64,000 bases of DNA from Flavobacterium suncheonense GH29-5 = DSM 17707 (GCF_000430025.1 NZ_KE387020.1:228626-292625); one strand, 5' to 3'; shown: positions 51,319 to 60,623, counted from the first letter of the stretch. Translations and numbers: made by a program. Notes: generated from the sequence alone by a model not told the origin.

Positions 51319-53514
51319 TTAATTGGCCACTTCACTGATGAACTGAATCCGCATCAGGCGCAATTCTTCGGTATCGTAGTCGCCATCGAATTCGTCTAAA
51401 GCATCCTGGATTTTATCGGAATGCGATTCCATGAAATAGTCGTGAATTTCTTCCTGCTGGTCGTCGTCTAAAATATCATCAATCCAGTACTTGATGTTGA
51501 GTTTCGTACCGGAATACACAATTTGTTCCATTTCTTTCAGCAAAGCATCCATATCTAAACCTTTGGCCTTGGCAATATCATCCAACGGAAGTTTACGGTC
51601 AATATTCTGTATGATGTACAATTTCAAAGCAGAATTCGCTCCCGTAGACTTCACCACCATATCATCCGGACGCATAATGTCGTTGTCCTCCACGTAACGG
51701 GCAATCAGTTCCACGAATTCTTTTCCGTATTTTTTGGCTTTTCCTTCCCCTACACCGTGAACATTGCTCAGTTCTTCAACGGTGATGGGATATTTCAGGG
51801 CCATATCTTCCAAAGAAGGTTCCTGAAACACCACAAATGGCGGTACACCCAGTTTTTTGGCCACTTTTTTACGCAAATCGATTAACATCGTCATTAAGGC
51901 TTCGTCTGCCGTTCCGGACGATTTTGCCGAAGTCACTATAGCTTCATCGTCTGCTTCGCTGTATTCATGATCTTCAGACATCAGGAAGGAAGTTGGATTT
52001 TTGATGAAATCGGCACCTTTTTCAGAAAGTTTTAAAACACCATACGTTTCAATATCTTTGGAAAGCAGGCCGTCTACCAATACCTGACGGATTAAGGCCA
52101 TCCAGTATTTCTCGTCTTGGTCTTTTCCTTTTCCGAAGAATTTCTGGGCGTCGGTTTTATGTGCCTTAATAACTGCATTCACTTTACCGATAAGGGTGAA
52201 AATGATTTCTTTCGATTTGTACAGTTCTTTGGTATCACGAACGGTTTCCAGCAACACCACCACCTGATCTTTAGCTTCGACTTTCTTTTTGGGGTTGCGG
52301 ACATTGTCGTCCATGTCGGCACCTTCGCCGTTTACTTCGTCGAATTCTTCTCCGAAATAATGCAGTAAGAATTTGCGTCGGGACATGGAAGTTTCCGCAT
52401 ACGAAACCACTTCCTGCAGCAGCGCAAAACCGATTTCCTGCTCGGCAACAGGCTTACCGGCCATGAATTTCTCCAGTTTCTCAATATCTTTATAAGAGTA
52501 ATACGCAATACAGTGTCCTTCTCCGCCGTCGCGTCCGGCCCTACCGGTTTCCTGATAGTAACTTTCCAGCGATTTCGGAATGTCGTGATGGATTACAAAA
52601 CGCACATCCGGCTTGTCAATTCCCATCCCGAAAGCGATGGTAGCCACCACTACATCCACATCTTCCATCAGGAACATATCCTGATGTTTGGCGCGGGTTT
52701 TGGCATCCAGACCGGCGTGATACGGCACGGCACTGATTCCGTTTACCTGTAACACCTGAGCGATTTCCTCCACTTTCTTTCTTGAAAGACAATAAATCAC
52801 TCCCGATTTCCCTTTATGCTGCTTGATAAAACGAATGATATCCGCTTCTACATTTTTGGTTTTCGGACGTACTTCGTAATATAAATTCGGACGGTTGAAC
52901 GACGCTTTAAACGTATTCGCATCGGTCATGTCTAAGTTTTTCAGAATATCTTCCTGAACTTTTGGTGTAGCGGTGGCCGTCAGACCGATTACCGGTACAT
53001 CACCCAATTGTTTGATAATTGCCCTAAGGTTTCGGTATTCCGGACGGAAATCGTGACCCCATTCCGAAATACAGTGCGCTTCATCAATCGCCACGAAAGA
53101 AATCGGAACACTTCGTAAAAATTCGATGTATTCTTCTTTGGTAAGGGATTCCGGGGCAACGTACAACAATTTCGTTACACCCGAAGTAATATCTTTTTTT
53201 ACCTGATTGACTTCTGTTTTGGTAAGGGAAGAATTCAGCACGTGCGCCACTCCGGCTTCCGAGGAAAGGCTTCGGATGGCATCCACCTGGTTCTTCATCA
53301 GGGCAATTAACGGGGAAACCACAATGGCAGTTCCGTCTAAAACCAAAGCCGGTAATTGGTAGCACAGCGACTTCCCGCCACCGGTAGGCATAATCACAAA
53401 AGTGTTGTTATGCGTAATAATACTTTTAACAACACCTTCCTGTAAACCTTTGAATTGGTTAAAACCAAAATATTTTTTTAACTCTTTATGTAAGTCAATT
53501 TCGCTTGGTTTCAT
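51319..53514 (-). CDS. recQ: ATP-dependent DNA helicase RecQ
   Basis: 731 residues, 3'-5' helicase for recombination and fork repair. Walker A 'IMPTGGGKSLCYQ', DEAH box 'IDEAHCISEWGHDF', motif VI 'QETGRAGRDG', and RQC and HRDC domains ('ITVEELSNVHGVGEGKAKKYG'). It is longer than E. coli RecQ because of a C-terminal ~100-residue extension ('DDILDDDQQEEIHDYF'). The RQC zinc module is unusual: where the usual four Cys stand, this protein has 'MSRRKFLLHYFGEEFDEVNG' followed by 'MDDNVRNPKKK', with no Cys at all. Confidence 0.97.
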   Translation of the reverse strand: MKPSEIDLHKELKKYFGFNQFKGLQEGVVKSIITHNNTFVIMPTGGGKSLCYQLPALVLDGTAIVVSPLIALMKNQVDAIRSLSSEAGVAHVLNSSLTKTEVNQVKKDITSGVTKLLYVAPESLTKEEYIEFLRSVPISFVAIDEAHCISEWGHDFRPEYRNLRAIIKQLGDVPVIGLTATATPKVQEDILKNLDMTDANTFKASFNRPNLYYEVRPKTKNVEADIIRFIKQHKGKSGVIYCLSRKKVEEIAQVLQVNGISAVPYHAGLDAKTRAKHQDMFLMEDVDVVVATIAFGMGIDKPDVRFVIHHDIPKSLESYYQETGRAGRDGGEGHCIAYYSYKDIEKLEKFMAGKPVAEQEIGFALLQEVVSYAETSMSRRKFLLHYFGEEFDEVNGEGADMDDNVRNPKKKVEAKDQVVVLLETVRDTKELYKSKEIIFTLIGKVNAVIKAHKTDAQKFFGKGKDQDEKYWMALIRQVLVDGLLSKDIETYGVLKLSEKGADFIKNPTSFLMSEDHEYSEADDEAIVTSAKSSGTADEALMTMLIDLRKKVAKKLGVPPFVVFQEPSLEDMALKYPITVEELSNVHGVGEGKAKKYGKEFVELIARYVEDNDIMRPDDMVVKSTGANSALKLYIIQNIDRKLPLDDIAKAKGLDMDALLKEMEQIVYSGTKLNIKYWIDDILDDDQQEEIHDYFMESHSDKIQDALDEFDGDYDTEELRLMRIQFISEVAN

Positions 53515-53537
53515 TATTTAGTAATAGGTATTTTACA

Positions 53538-53545
53538 TAAATTTG
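53538..53545 (+). promoter_or_regulatory. TAnnTTTG element for kdsD
   Basis: TAAATTTG, exact consensus, about 57 nt before the TTG start at 53602. Confidence 0.5.
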
Positions 53546-53601
53546 CAGAGATTAAAGATACGAATTTCTTTAACATTCGCAAATTTCTAAAAACTTTAGA
53601 T

Positions 53602-54567
53602 TTGACAACAACAGATTCTGTTTTGGCTTCGGCCCGAAAAACCATACTTTCTGAAAGTGAGAGCATTGCAAAACTGGTTGATTTCTTAGACGACGATTTT
53701 GCAAAATCCGCAGAGCTGATTTATCACTGCAAAGGACGTCTCATTGTTACCGGAATAGGAAAAAGTGCCATCATTGCCTCAAAAATTGTAGCAACGATGA
53801 ACTCTACCGGAACACCTTCCATGTTCCTGCATGCTGCCGAAGCCATTCACGGCGATTTAGGCATGGTACAGCCGGGCGATGTAATCATCTGCATTTCAAA
53901 AAGCGGCAACAGCCCCGAGATAAAAGCATTGGTGCCTTTGCTGAAACGTTTCGGCAATCCGTTAATCGGAATGACTGCCAACAAGGCTTCGTTTTTAGGA
54001 AAAGAATCCGATTTTGTACTGAATGCATACGTGGAGGCGGAATCCTGTCCGAACAATTTAGCCCCCACCAACAGTACCACGGCCCAATTGGTTTTAGGCG
54101 ATGCGTTAGCGGTTTGTTTAATGGAAATGCGCAATTTCAAAAGTGAAGATTTTGCGAAATACCATCCCGGCGGCGCATTGGGCAAAAAACTGCTGCTTCG
54201 CGTAGTCGACATGCTGGACCAAACCCACAAACCTCAGGTAAGTCCGGAGGCCAGCATCAAAAACGTAATTATGGAAATTTCCGAAAAACGTTTAGGCGTT
54301 ACGGCCGTCGTGGAAAACAACAAAATCGTCGGAATCATTACCGATGGCGACATCCGGAGAATGCTGGAAAAAAGAGACACTTTCTCCGATTTAACCGCCA
54401 GAGACATCATGACGCAAAACCCGAAAACCGTTCGGTTAAACGATATGGTTGTCGATGCTTTCAACACCATGGAAAACCATTCCATCACCCAAATGGTAGT
54501 CGTAGATAACGGCGAATACAAAGGCGTACTGCACATTCACGATATTTTAAAAGAAGGAATTGTATAA
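53602..54567 (+). CDS. kdsD: KpsF/GutQ family arabinose-5-phosphate isomerase
   Basis: 321 residues: SIS domain ('CKGRLIVTGIGKSAIIASKI', 'HAAEAIHGDLGMV', 'ICISKSGNSPEIK') followed by two CBS repeats from ~205. Makes D-arabinose-5-P, the first step to Kdo of LPS core. Start is TTG 53602; no in-frame ATG precedes the SIS domain. Upstream of tatC with a TAATG overlap. Its presence with lptB four genes on points to an LPS-associated cluster. Confidence 0.93.
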   Translation: MTTTDSVLASARKTILSESESIAKLVDFLDDDFAKSAELIYHCKGRLIVTGIGKSAIIASKIVATMNSTGTPSMFLHAAEAIHGDLGMVQPGDVIICISKSGNSPEIKALVPLLKRFGNPLIGMTANKASFLGKESDFVLNAYVEAESCPNNLAPTNSTTAQLVLGDALAVCLMEMRNFKSEDFAKYHPGGALGKKLLLRVVDMLDQTHKPQVSPEASIKNVIMEISEKRLGVTAVVENNKIVGIITDGDIRRMLEKRDTFSDLTARDIMTQNPKTVRLNDMVVDAFNTMENHSITQMVVVDNGEYKGVLHIHDILKEGIV

Positions 54568-55385
54568 TGGCGAACAAGAAGTCTGCGAAAGAAATGTCAT
54601 TTTTAGACCATCTGGAAGAACTCCGTTGGGTTTTAGTACGAAGCACCGTTGCCATTCTAATTGGCGGATGCGTAGCCTATTATTTCAGCGATTTTATTTT
54701 CGACACCGTTATTTTCGGGCCAAAAGACGGGAATTTTATTACCTATCGCTTTTTCTGCAATTTGGCAACGCAATACGATTTAGATAAAAGTTTCTGCATT
54801 ACAGAATTGCCTTTCGAACTGCAAAACCGCACCATGGAAGGACAGTTTTCCATGCTCATCTGGACCTCAATAACCTGCGGTTTTGTAATCGCCTTCCCTT
54901 ACATTTTATGGCAGCTTTGGCTGTTTGTAAGTCCGGCCTTGTACGATAAAGAAAAAAAGAACATCAAACTTTTCATTTTTATTGCCTCGATTCTTTTCTT
55001 TTTAGGTGTGGCCTTCGGTTATTTTGTACTCACACCGCTGTCCATCAACTTTTTAGCAAATTTAACGGTGAGTCATCACGTGAAAAACGCTATCGACATG
55101 GATTCCTATATCGGATTGGTAAAAAGCACCTCACTGGCAACCGGCTTGGTTTTCGAATTGCCGATTGTCATTTACTTTCTTTCCAAATTAGGAATCGTAA
55201 CGCCGAAATTCCTGGCCGATTACCGCAAGTATTCTTATGTGATTATTTTGATTATTGCCGCAATCGTAACGCCTCCGGATGTAATCAGTCAGATGATTGT
55301 AACCATTCCGTTGGTCATTTTATACGAAGCGAGTATTTTTATTTCGCGATTTGTAACCAAAAAAGAAGCACTAAAAACCACCTGA
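54567..55385 (+). CDS. tatC: Sec-independent protein translocase TatC
   Basis: 272 residues, six membrane helices, receptor for twin-arginine signal peptides. Family N-terminus 'FLDHLEELRWVLVRSTVA' is present, as is 'FVSPALYDKEKKNIKLFIF' near the third helix and the C-terminal 'AIVTPPDVISQM'. TatA is not adjacent and must be elsewhere. Translationally coupled to kdsD. Confidence 0.96.
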   Translation: MANKKSAKEMSFLDHLEELRWVLVRSTVAILIGGCVAYYFSDFIFDTVIFGPKDGNFITYRFFCNLATQYDLDKSFCITELPFELQNRTMEGQFSMLIWTSITCGFVIAFPYILWQLWLFVSPALYDKEKKNIKLFIFIASILFFLGVAFGYFVLTPLSINFLANLTVSHHVKNAIDMDSYIGLVKSTSLATGLVFELPIVIYFLSKLGIVTPKFLADYRKYSYVIILIIAAIVTPPDVISQMIVTIPLVILYEASIFISRFVTKKEALKTT

Positions 55386-55386
55386 T

Positions 55387-55737
55387 ATGGCTGATTTAGT
55401 AAAAGAATTCAACGATTACCGTTCGAAAATGAACGAAAAATTATTGGCCGACGACAACAAAGTCATCAAGCGCATTTTCAACCTGGACACCAATGCCTAT
55501 ATGGAAGGCGCGCTGGACGTAAAAACCAAAGAACTTTTGGGCTTGGTAGCTTCTGCCGTTTTACGCTGTGACGACTGCATCAAGTATCATTTGGAAACCT
55601 CGCACAAACAAGGCATTACCAAAGCGGAAATGATGGAAGCCATGAGCATCGCCACGTTGGTAGGCGGAACGATTGTCATTCCCCACTTGCGAAGAGCCTA
55701 CGAATTCTGGGAAGCTCTGGAAAACCAAACTAAATAA
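55387..55737 (+). CDS. Carboxymuconolactone decarboxylase (AhpD-like) family protein
   Basis: 116 residues with the CMD/AhpD redox motif 'LRCDDCIKYH' (Cys61, Cys64, His68). Such small all-helical proteins serve as disulfide reductases or decarboxylase-like enzymes; the CxxC/His pattern favours a peroxidase-linked reductase role. Starts 1 nt after tatC. Followed by the repeat that precedes lptB. Confidence 0.9.
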   Translation: MADLVKEFNDYRSKMNEKLLADDNKVIKRIFNLDTNAYMEGALDVKTKELLGLVASAVLRCDDCIKYHLETSHKQGITKAEMMEAMSIATLVGGTIVIPHLRRAYEFWEALENQTK

Positions 55738-55751
55738 TTTGTTAATGTGTT

Positions 55752-55833
55752 GATTTGGTTATTTGTTTATTCGTTAATTTGCCGAATAACCAAATAACCA
55801 AATAACCGAATAACCGGAAACCGAATAACCGAC
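55752..55833. repeat. Inverted and tandem AATAACC repeat before lptB
   Basis: Left arm TTTGGTTATTTG (55754-55765) is the exact complement of CAAATAACCAAA (55791-55802); right side carries five AATAACC units (55785-55829) at mostly 8-bp steps. It fills the tatC-cluster/lptB gap and ends right before the ATG of lptB, so it could form a hairpin in the leader. Confidence 0.8.
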
Positions 55834-55836
55834 AAA

Positions 55837-56577
55837 ATGAAACTAAGAGCCGAAAATATAGTCAAAACCTACAAAGGACGAAGCGTTGTAAAAGGCGTTT
55901 CCGTAGAAGTGAACCGTGGTGAAATCGTAGGACTGCTTGGACCGAACGGTGCCGGAAAAACCACTTCTTTTTACATGATAGTAGGTTTGGTAAAACCCAA
56001 TGCCGGGAACATTTACCTGGACGACATGAACATTACGGATTTCCCGATGTACAAACGCGCCCAGCACGGCATCGGCTATCTGGCTCAGGAAGCATCCGTG
56101 TTCCGAAAACTGAGTATCGAAGACAATATTTTAAGCGTTTTGCAGCTTACCAATCTTTCCAAAAAAGAGCAGGAAGCTAAAATGGAATCGCTGATTGACG
56201 AGTTCAGTCTGCAGCACATCCGCACCAACCGCGGGGATTTATTGTCCGGAGGAGAACGCCGTCGTACGGAAATTGCCCGCTGTCTGGCCACTGATCCGAA
56301 ATTCATCTTATTGGACGAACCGTTTGCAGGTGTTGACCCGGTTGCCGTGGAAGACATTCAACGAATTGTTGCCCAGCTGAAAAACAAAAACATCGGAATT
56401 CTGATAACCGACCACAACGTTCAGGAAACTTTAGCGATTACCGATAAAACGTACTTAATGTTTGAAGGCGGCATCCTGAAAGCCGGAGTTCCGGAAGAAT
56501 TAGCCGAAGACGAAATGGTCCGAAAAGTCTATTTAGGACAAAACTTCGAGTTGAGAAAGAAAAAATTAGAATTTTAA
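55837..56577 (+). CDS. lptB: LPS export ABC transporter ATPase LptB
   Basis: 246 residues; powers LPS transfer from the inner membrane with LptFG. Walker A 'GPNGAGKTT' (35-43), signature 'LSGGERRRTEIARCL', Walker B 'ILLDEPFAGVDPVAVED', H-loop 'TDHNVQE'. 'GIGYLAQEASVFRKLSIED' is diagnostic of LptB (Q-loop region). The Kdo gene kdsD lies upstream in the same run. Confidence 0.96.
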   Translation: MKLRAENIVKTYKGRSVVKGVSVEVNRGEIVGLLGPNGAGKTTSFYMIVGLVKPNAGNIYLDDMNITDFPMYKRAQHGIGYLAQEASVFRKLSIEDNILSVLQLTNLSKKEQEAKMESLIDEFSLQHIRTNRGDLLSGGERRRTEIARCLATDPKFILLDEPFAGVDPVAVEDIQRIVAQLKNKNIGILITDHNVQETLAITDKTYLMFEGGILKAGVPEELAEDEMVRKVYLGQNFELRKKKLEF

Positions 56578-56583
56578 AATACC

Positions 56584-56610
56584 AATCCCGACTAACCCCG
56601 GGATTTTTTA
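56584..56610 (+). terminator. Terminator after lptB
   Basis: AATCCCG at 56584-56590 pairs with CGGGATT at 56599-56605, followed by Ts. Confidence 0.8.
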
Positions 56611-56630
56611 TTGCACTAACAGCAACCATC

Positions 56631-56688
56631 TCCCTTATCCCTTGTCACTTATCCCTTTTCACTTCTCACTTCTCACTTCTCACTTCCC
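56631..56688. repeat. Purine/pyrimidine repeat, copy B (3' end of GH25 gene)
   Basis: TCCCTTATCCCTTGTCACTT, then ATCCCTTTTCACTTCTCACT and two more TCTCACT units. It sits downstream of the minus-strand GH25 gene, and that gene's stop codon (56680-56682) falls inside it. In GH25 sense it reads AAGTGAGAAGTGAAAAGGGA. Confidence 0.8.
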
Positions 56689-57558
56689 AACACAAAGCGC
56701 TTTCAAATCTTCCTTGTTTCCGTTAAAGATGTTTACATCCACCAAACCTTTTATTCCGGGAACCTGCGCTTTTTCCGTAAACTGCCAGAACAGCCAGTCT
56801 TTTTTTATGTTATCCACAAAGAAATTGTAATTCGCAATCCAAAACGGATAGCCTTTGAACTCCTTTTTCAGAAAATCAGCATAATAACTTTCTCCGGAAT
56901 AAATAATCGGTTTTACCTTGTAGTGCTTTTCCACGCGGTTTAGCCAGCGTCGCAGGCCAATTTTTAAACTGTCAATTGATTGGTTTTTAGGCAGTTTTTC
57001 GATGTCTAACACCGGAGGCAAATCGCCTTTTTGAAGCCGTACGGTGTTGATAAAGTTCTCGGCCTGTTCCAGCGAATTTTCATTCGGTCGGTAATAATGA
57101 TAGGCTCCGCGGATAAAATAATGTTCTTTGGCCGCTTTCCAGTTTTCTTCAAATCGGCTGTCGGGTCTGTTATTTCCGGCCGTTGCTCTGATAAAAACAA
57201 AAGATAACGGGAAATCGTCTTCAATTTTATCAATTTTGTCCCAGGCAACAGCGCTTTGATATTCCGAAACATCGAAACCCACCACTTTGGTATCATGCCG
57301 GCTCAGGACTTCAAAAATGCGGATGTCCTGGATTTTCCGTTCTTCTTCGGTTAATTCGGTAGCGCCGTGATGACTCCTGAATCCGAAATAATACAACAAA
57401 CCGTTCCGAAAATGGTACACCGTTCCGAAAACAAAAAAAACGAACAAGACACCAAAGACAAATAACGTTATTTTACCAAAAGAGACACTCTTAGCTTTTT
57501 TGGCTCTGGATCTTGCGGGCTTTTTCGATACGTTTTTCTTCGCGGGGAAACGCTTCAT
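56680..57558 (-). CDS. GH25 lysozyme with N-terminal membrane anchor
   Basis: 292 residues: Lys/Arg-rich N-terminus, one membrane helix (~28-50), then a GH25 barrel: 'VVGFDVSEYQSAVAWDKI', 'FVFIRATAG', 'RGAYHYYRPN', 'PPVLDIEKLP' (the catalytic Asp/Glu pair), 'PIIYSGESYY', 'FWQFTEKAQVPGI'. It would cleave the MurNAc-GlcNAc bond of peptidoglycan in the periplasm while anchored to the inner membrane. The stop codon lies inside repeat copy B, so its last residues 'CVGK' may derive from repeat expansion. pssA is 3 nt upstream in the same direction. Confidence 0.93.
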   Translation of the reverse strand: MKRFPAKKNVSKKPARSRAKKAKSVSFGKITLFVFGVLFVFFVFGTVYHFRNGLLYYFGFRSHHGATELTEEERKIQDIRIFEVLSRHDTKVVGFDVSEYQSAVAWDKIDKIEDDFPLSFVFIRATAGNNRPDSRFEENWKAAKEHYFIRGAYHYYRPNENSLEQAENFINTVRLQKGDLPPVLDIEKLPKNQSIDSLKIGLRRWLNRVEKHYKVKPIIYSGESYYADFLKKEFKGYPFWIANYNFFVDNIKKDWLFWQFTEKAQVPGIKGLVDVNIFNGNKEDLKALCVGK

Positions 57559-57561
57559 GAA

Positions 57562-58305
57562 TTACACCTGCTTGCTTACAACTGTATTTTGCAACACCGA
57601 CAATACAACATAAAAAAGGATAATCATCGGGATGGCCAAAAACTGGAACAACACCAATAAAATGGCAGCAACCACCAAGAAAATCACCTGCAGTTTATTT
57701 TTATCCCAACTGAAATATTTTACTTTCAAAGAAAACAGCGGGATTTCCGCATTCAGCAAATAAGCACTTAAAAAGCTGATACCCACCAGAAAATAAGGAT
57801 TGCTCAGTATATCGGACAACCACTCGTACTGATTAGCGAATAAAATCATCGGAATACTCATGATCAGCAGGGCATTCGCCGGTGTTGGCAAACCTATGAA
57901 AGAATCGGTCTGACGGTCATCAATATTGAATTTGGCCAGGCGGAAACAGGACGCAATCGTAATAATAAAACCAATGTAAGGCACAACGCCCATGTAGTAC
58001 GTATCCGGTGTTAAGTTATAGATATCCTGATTTTCCTGAATATCCGACAACATTTTGTACATCACCACACCCGGAACCACGCCGCTGGTTACCATATCGG
58101 CCAACGAATCCAACTGTACGCCTAACGGACTCTGCGCATGAAAGATACGGGCAAAAAAACCATCCCAGAAGTCAAAAAAGATTCCCAGACACACCAGAGA
58201 AAAAGCTTCGTTATAGTTCCCGTTAAAAGCGTGAATTAGTGCTAATAAACCGCAAATAAGATTTAAAAAAGTAATCAGATTCGGGATTTGTTTTTTAAAT
58301 GCCAT
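57562..58305 (-). CDS. pssA: CDP-diacylglycerol-serine O-phosphatidyltransferase
   Basis: 247 residues from ATG 58305 (11 additional codons upstream are possible but less likely). The CDP-alcohol phosphatidyltransferase motif D-G-x2-A-R-x8-G-x3-D-x3-D is 'DGFFARIFHAQSPLGVQLD' plus 'SLAD'. Seven to eight membrane segments. Makes phosphatidylserine, precursor of phosphatidylethanolamine. First gene of a two-gene unit with the lysozyme. Confidence 0.95.
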   Translation of the reverse strand: MAFKKQIPNLITFLNLICGLLALIHAFNGNYNEAFSLVCLGIFFDFWDGFFARIFHAQSPLGVQLDSLADMVTSGVVPGVVMYKMLSDIQENQDIYNLTPDTYYMGVVPYIGFIITIASCFRLAKFNIDDRQTDSFIGLPTPANALLIMSIPMILFANQYEWLSDILSNPYFLVGISFLSAYLLNAEIPLFSLKVKYFSWDKNKLQVIFLVVAAILLVLFQFLAIPMIILFYVVLSVLQNTVVSKQV

Positions 58306-58397
58306 AGATTTTATTTTATGAGAGACAAAGTTATACAATAAGTTACATAAAATTGAGTTTACTATTTGAGATTTTTATACCATATTTGTAAAAATAA

Positions 58398-59474
58398 TTG
58401 GCTTTGAAAAAAACCTACGCTTTCATATTACTTTTTACCACCTTATGTTCCTATAGTCAGGCTGTTAGAAAATACTCCAACGAATTCATGAATATCGGAG
58501 TAGATGCCGCAGCGTTAGGTATGGCCAATGCCGTTACCGCGCATACCGGGGATGTAAATTCCGGATACTGGAATCCCGCAGGGTTGTTAAAAATGGAAGA
58601 CAAACAGCTTTCGCTGATGCACGCCAGTTATTTTGCCAACATTGCCCAATACGATTATGCCGGATTTGCCATGCCGTTGGACGACCGAAGCGCCGTTGGG
58701 GTATCCTTAATCCGTTTTGGGGTGGATGACATTCTGAATACCACACAATTAATTGACAGTGAAGGTAATATCGATTACAACCGCATCAGTCTTTTTTCCA
58801 CTGCAGATTATGGCTTGACCGTTTCCTATGCCCGCGCCATGCCGGTACAGGGTTTTAATTACGGTGTGAATGCCAAAATCATTCGCCGCATTATCGGAAA
58901 GTTTGCGAATTCCTGGGGCTTTGGCTTCGATTTGGGCGCCCAGTACGAAACCAAAAACGACTGGAAATTCGGCGTAATGCTTCGCGATATTACCACTACT
59001 TACAACGTTTGGGCCATTGACGAAGACGAATACCAGAAAATCAAAGACGCTGTTCCGGGCGAAAATCAGGAAATGCCGGAAACTTCCGAAATTACGCTGC
59101 CTAAAGCTCAGCTTGGGCTTTCCAAAAAATTTACCATTCATTACGATTATACCATTTTAGCAGCGGCCAACCTGAACATGCAGTTTGCCAAAACCAACGA
59201 CCTTATTGCTTCAGACATTGTAAGCATCGACCCGGCCATCGGTTTTGAAGCTGGCTATATTGATTTGGTATTCCTTCGCGGAGGCGTGGGCAACTTTCAG
59301 CATATCACCGAAATCGACAATTCCAAAAGCCTCAGTTTCCAGCCTAATATCGGTGTAGGATTTAAATACAAAGGCATACAAGTTGATTATGCCCTTACGG
59401 ATATCGGTGACCAAAGCGCGGCCCTGTATTCCAACATCTTTTCCTTAAAAATTGATTTCAGCATTTTCCGATAA
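58398..59474 (+). CDS. PorV/PorQ-like outer-membrane protein
   Basis: 358 residues: signal peptide ('FILLFTTLCSYSQ'), then 'NIGVDAAALGMANAVTAHTG' with 'WNPAGLLKM', the N-terminal signature of PorV/PorQ barrels, and many amphipathic strands ending 'FSLKIDFSIFR'. Such FadL-like barrels serve T9SS, consistent with the T9SS protease in this window, though other PorV-family proteins have unknown roles. The start must be TTG: an in-frame TAA at 58395-58397 precedes it, leaving TTG 58398 or TTG 58404, with the latter giving MKKTYAF. The DUF4105 gene starts 1 nt after its stop. Confidence 0.88.
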   Translation: MALKKTYAFILLFTTLCSYSQAVRKYSNEFMNIGVDAAALGMANAVTAHTGDVNSGYWNPAGLLKMEDKQLSLMHASYFANIAQYDYAGFAMPLDDRSAVGVSLIRFGVDDILNTTQLIDSEGNIDYNRISLFSTADYGLTVSYARAMPVQGFNYGVNAKIIRRIIGKFANSWGFGFDLGAQYETKNDWKFGVMLRDITTTYNVWAIDEDEYQKIKDAVPGENQEMPETSEITLPKAQLGLSKKFTIHYDYTILAAANLNMQFAKTNDLIASDIVSIDPAIGFEAGYIDLVFLRGGVGNFQHITEIDNSKSLSFQPNIGVGFKYKGIQVDYALTDIGDQSAALYSNIFSLKIDFSIFR

Positions 59475-59475
59475 T

Positions 59476-60606
59476 ATGAAATTCCTGTTCCAAGCCTTTT
59501 TCTCAGTTTTCTTATTTAGCAACATACATTTCAGTTACGGACAAATCCCATTATCCGGCAATGCAGAAATCAGCCTGTTAACTTGTGGGACGGGCGATCA
59601 GTTATACTCGATTTACGGACATACTGCCTTGCGCATCAACGATCCGGAAAAGGGAATTGACATTGTTTACAATTACGGAACTTTCGATTTTTCCACGCCT
59701 AATTTTTACGGAAAATTTGTAAAAGGCGATTTACAGTATTTTGTATCGACCAGTTCATTTGAGGAATTCAACTATTCGTATGTGTACGACAACCGGGAAA
59801 TTACGGAGCAGGTTTTAAACCTTACCCAGCCGCAAAAACAAATGATTTTCAATGAATTGTCTGAAGTTTTAAGTTCGGAAAAACGTTTCTACACCTATAA
59901 ATTCATCGACCGTAACTGCACCACGATGGTGGCCGATCTCATCAACAGCGTGCTGCCGGAAAAAATATCCACCAAAATTCCGGATACCGAAAAAACCTAT
60001 CGCACCATTTTATACGGCTATCTGAAAAACAATTTCTACGAAAACCTGGGCATCAACCTCATGTTCGGAATCAAAACAGACCGCAAATCCGACAAGTTAT
60101 TTCTGCCGGTTGAATTACAGCAAGGTGTCTCACTTAGCCGCAACAACAACGAAAGCCTTGTAAAAGAGGAAAAAACCGTCTATAAAAAGGTTGAAAACGG
60201 CTCGAACAAATCGCTGTGGAACAATTATTTTTCCTTTGTAGTACTGATGCTAATCCCTTTGTTGTTCTCAGGAAAACGAATATTTCAGCTGATTTGGCTG
60301 ACCCTTAGCGGTGTATTGGGTATTTTCTTTGCTACGGTAGGCTTGTATTCCGAACATCAGGAAGTTTTATGGAATTACAATGTCCTGCTGATGAACCCTT
60401 GTTTTTTGGTACTGGCCTTCCTGCTCTTACAAAAGAACACCAACGGGATAAAAAAGATGATTATTTTCTGCAGCCTGTGTTTAATCGGATACACAGCCTT
60501 CATTGCCGCAAAAGTACAATTAGTGATGATGTTGCCTTTAATCCTTACCAATGCGGTACTTTTCTATCAAATCTGGAAAAAACACAGCCCAAAACCCGAA
60601 AAGTAA
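59476..60606 (+). CDS. DUF4105 membrane protein
   Basis: 376 residues from ATG 59476, which starts a signal peptide ending 'FSYGQ'. The first ~200 residues form the DUF4105 domain ('LLTCGTGDQLYSIYGHTALRI', 'YNYGTFDFSTPNFYGKF', 'DRNCTTMVADLINS'), a papain-like-looking fold with conserved Cys and His of unknown function. The rest has about four membrane helices ('FVVLMLIPLLFSG', 'LTLSGVLGIFFATVG', 'PCFLVLAFLLL', 'CLIGYTAFIAAK'). Coupled to the PorV/PorQ-like gene. Confidence 0.88.
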   Translation: MKFLFQAFFSVFLFSNIHFSYGQIPLSGNAEISLLTCGTGDQLYSIYGHTALRINDPEKGIDIVYNYGTFDFSTPNFYGKFVKGDLQYFVSTSSFEEFNYSYVYDNREITEQVLNLTQPQKQMIFNELSEVLSSEKRFYTYKFIDRNCTTMVADLINSVLPEKISTKIPDTEKTYRTILYGYLKNNFYENLGINLMFGIKTDRKSDKLFLPVELQQGVSLSRNNNESLVKEEKTVYKKVENGSNKSLWNNYFSFVVLMLIPLLFSGKRIFQLIWLTLSGVLGIFFATVGLYSEHQEVLWNYNVLLMNPCFLVLAFLLLQKNTNGIKKMIIFCSLCLIGYTAFIAAKVQLVMMLPLILTNAVLFYQIWKKHSPKPEK

Positions 60607-60623
60607 AAACGGAATTCACCACC

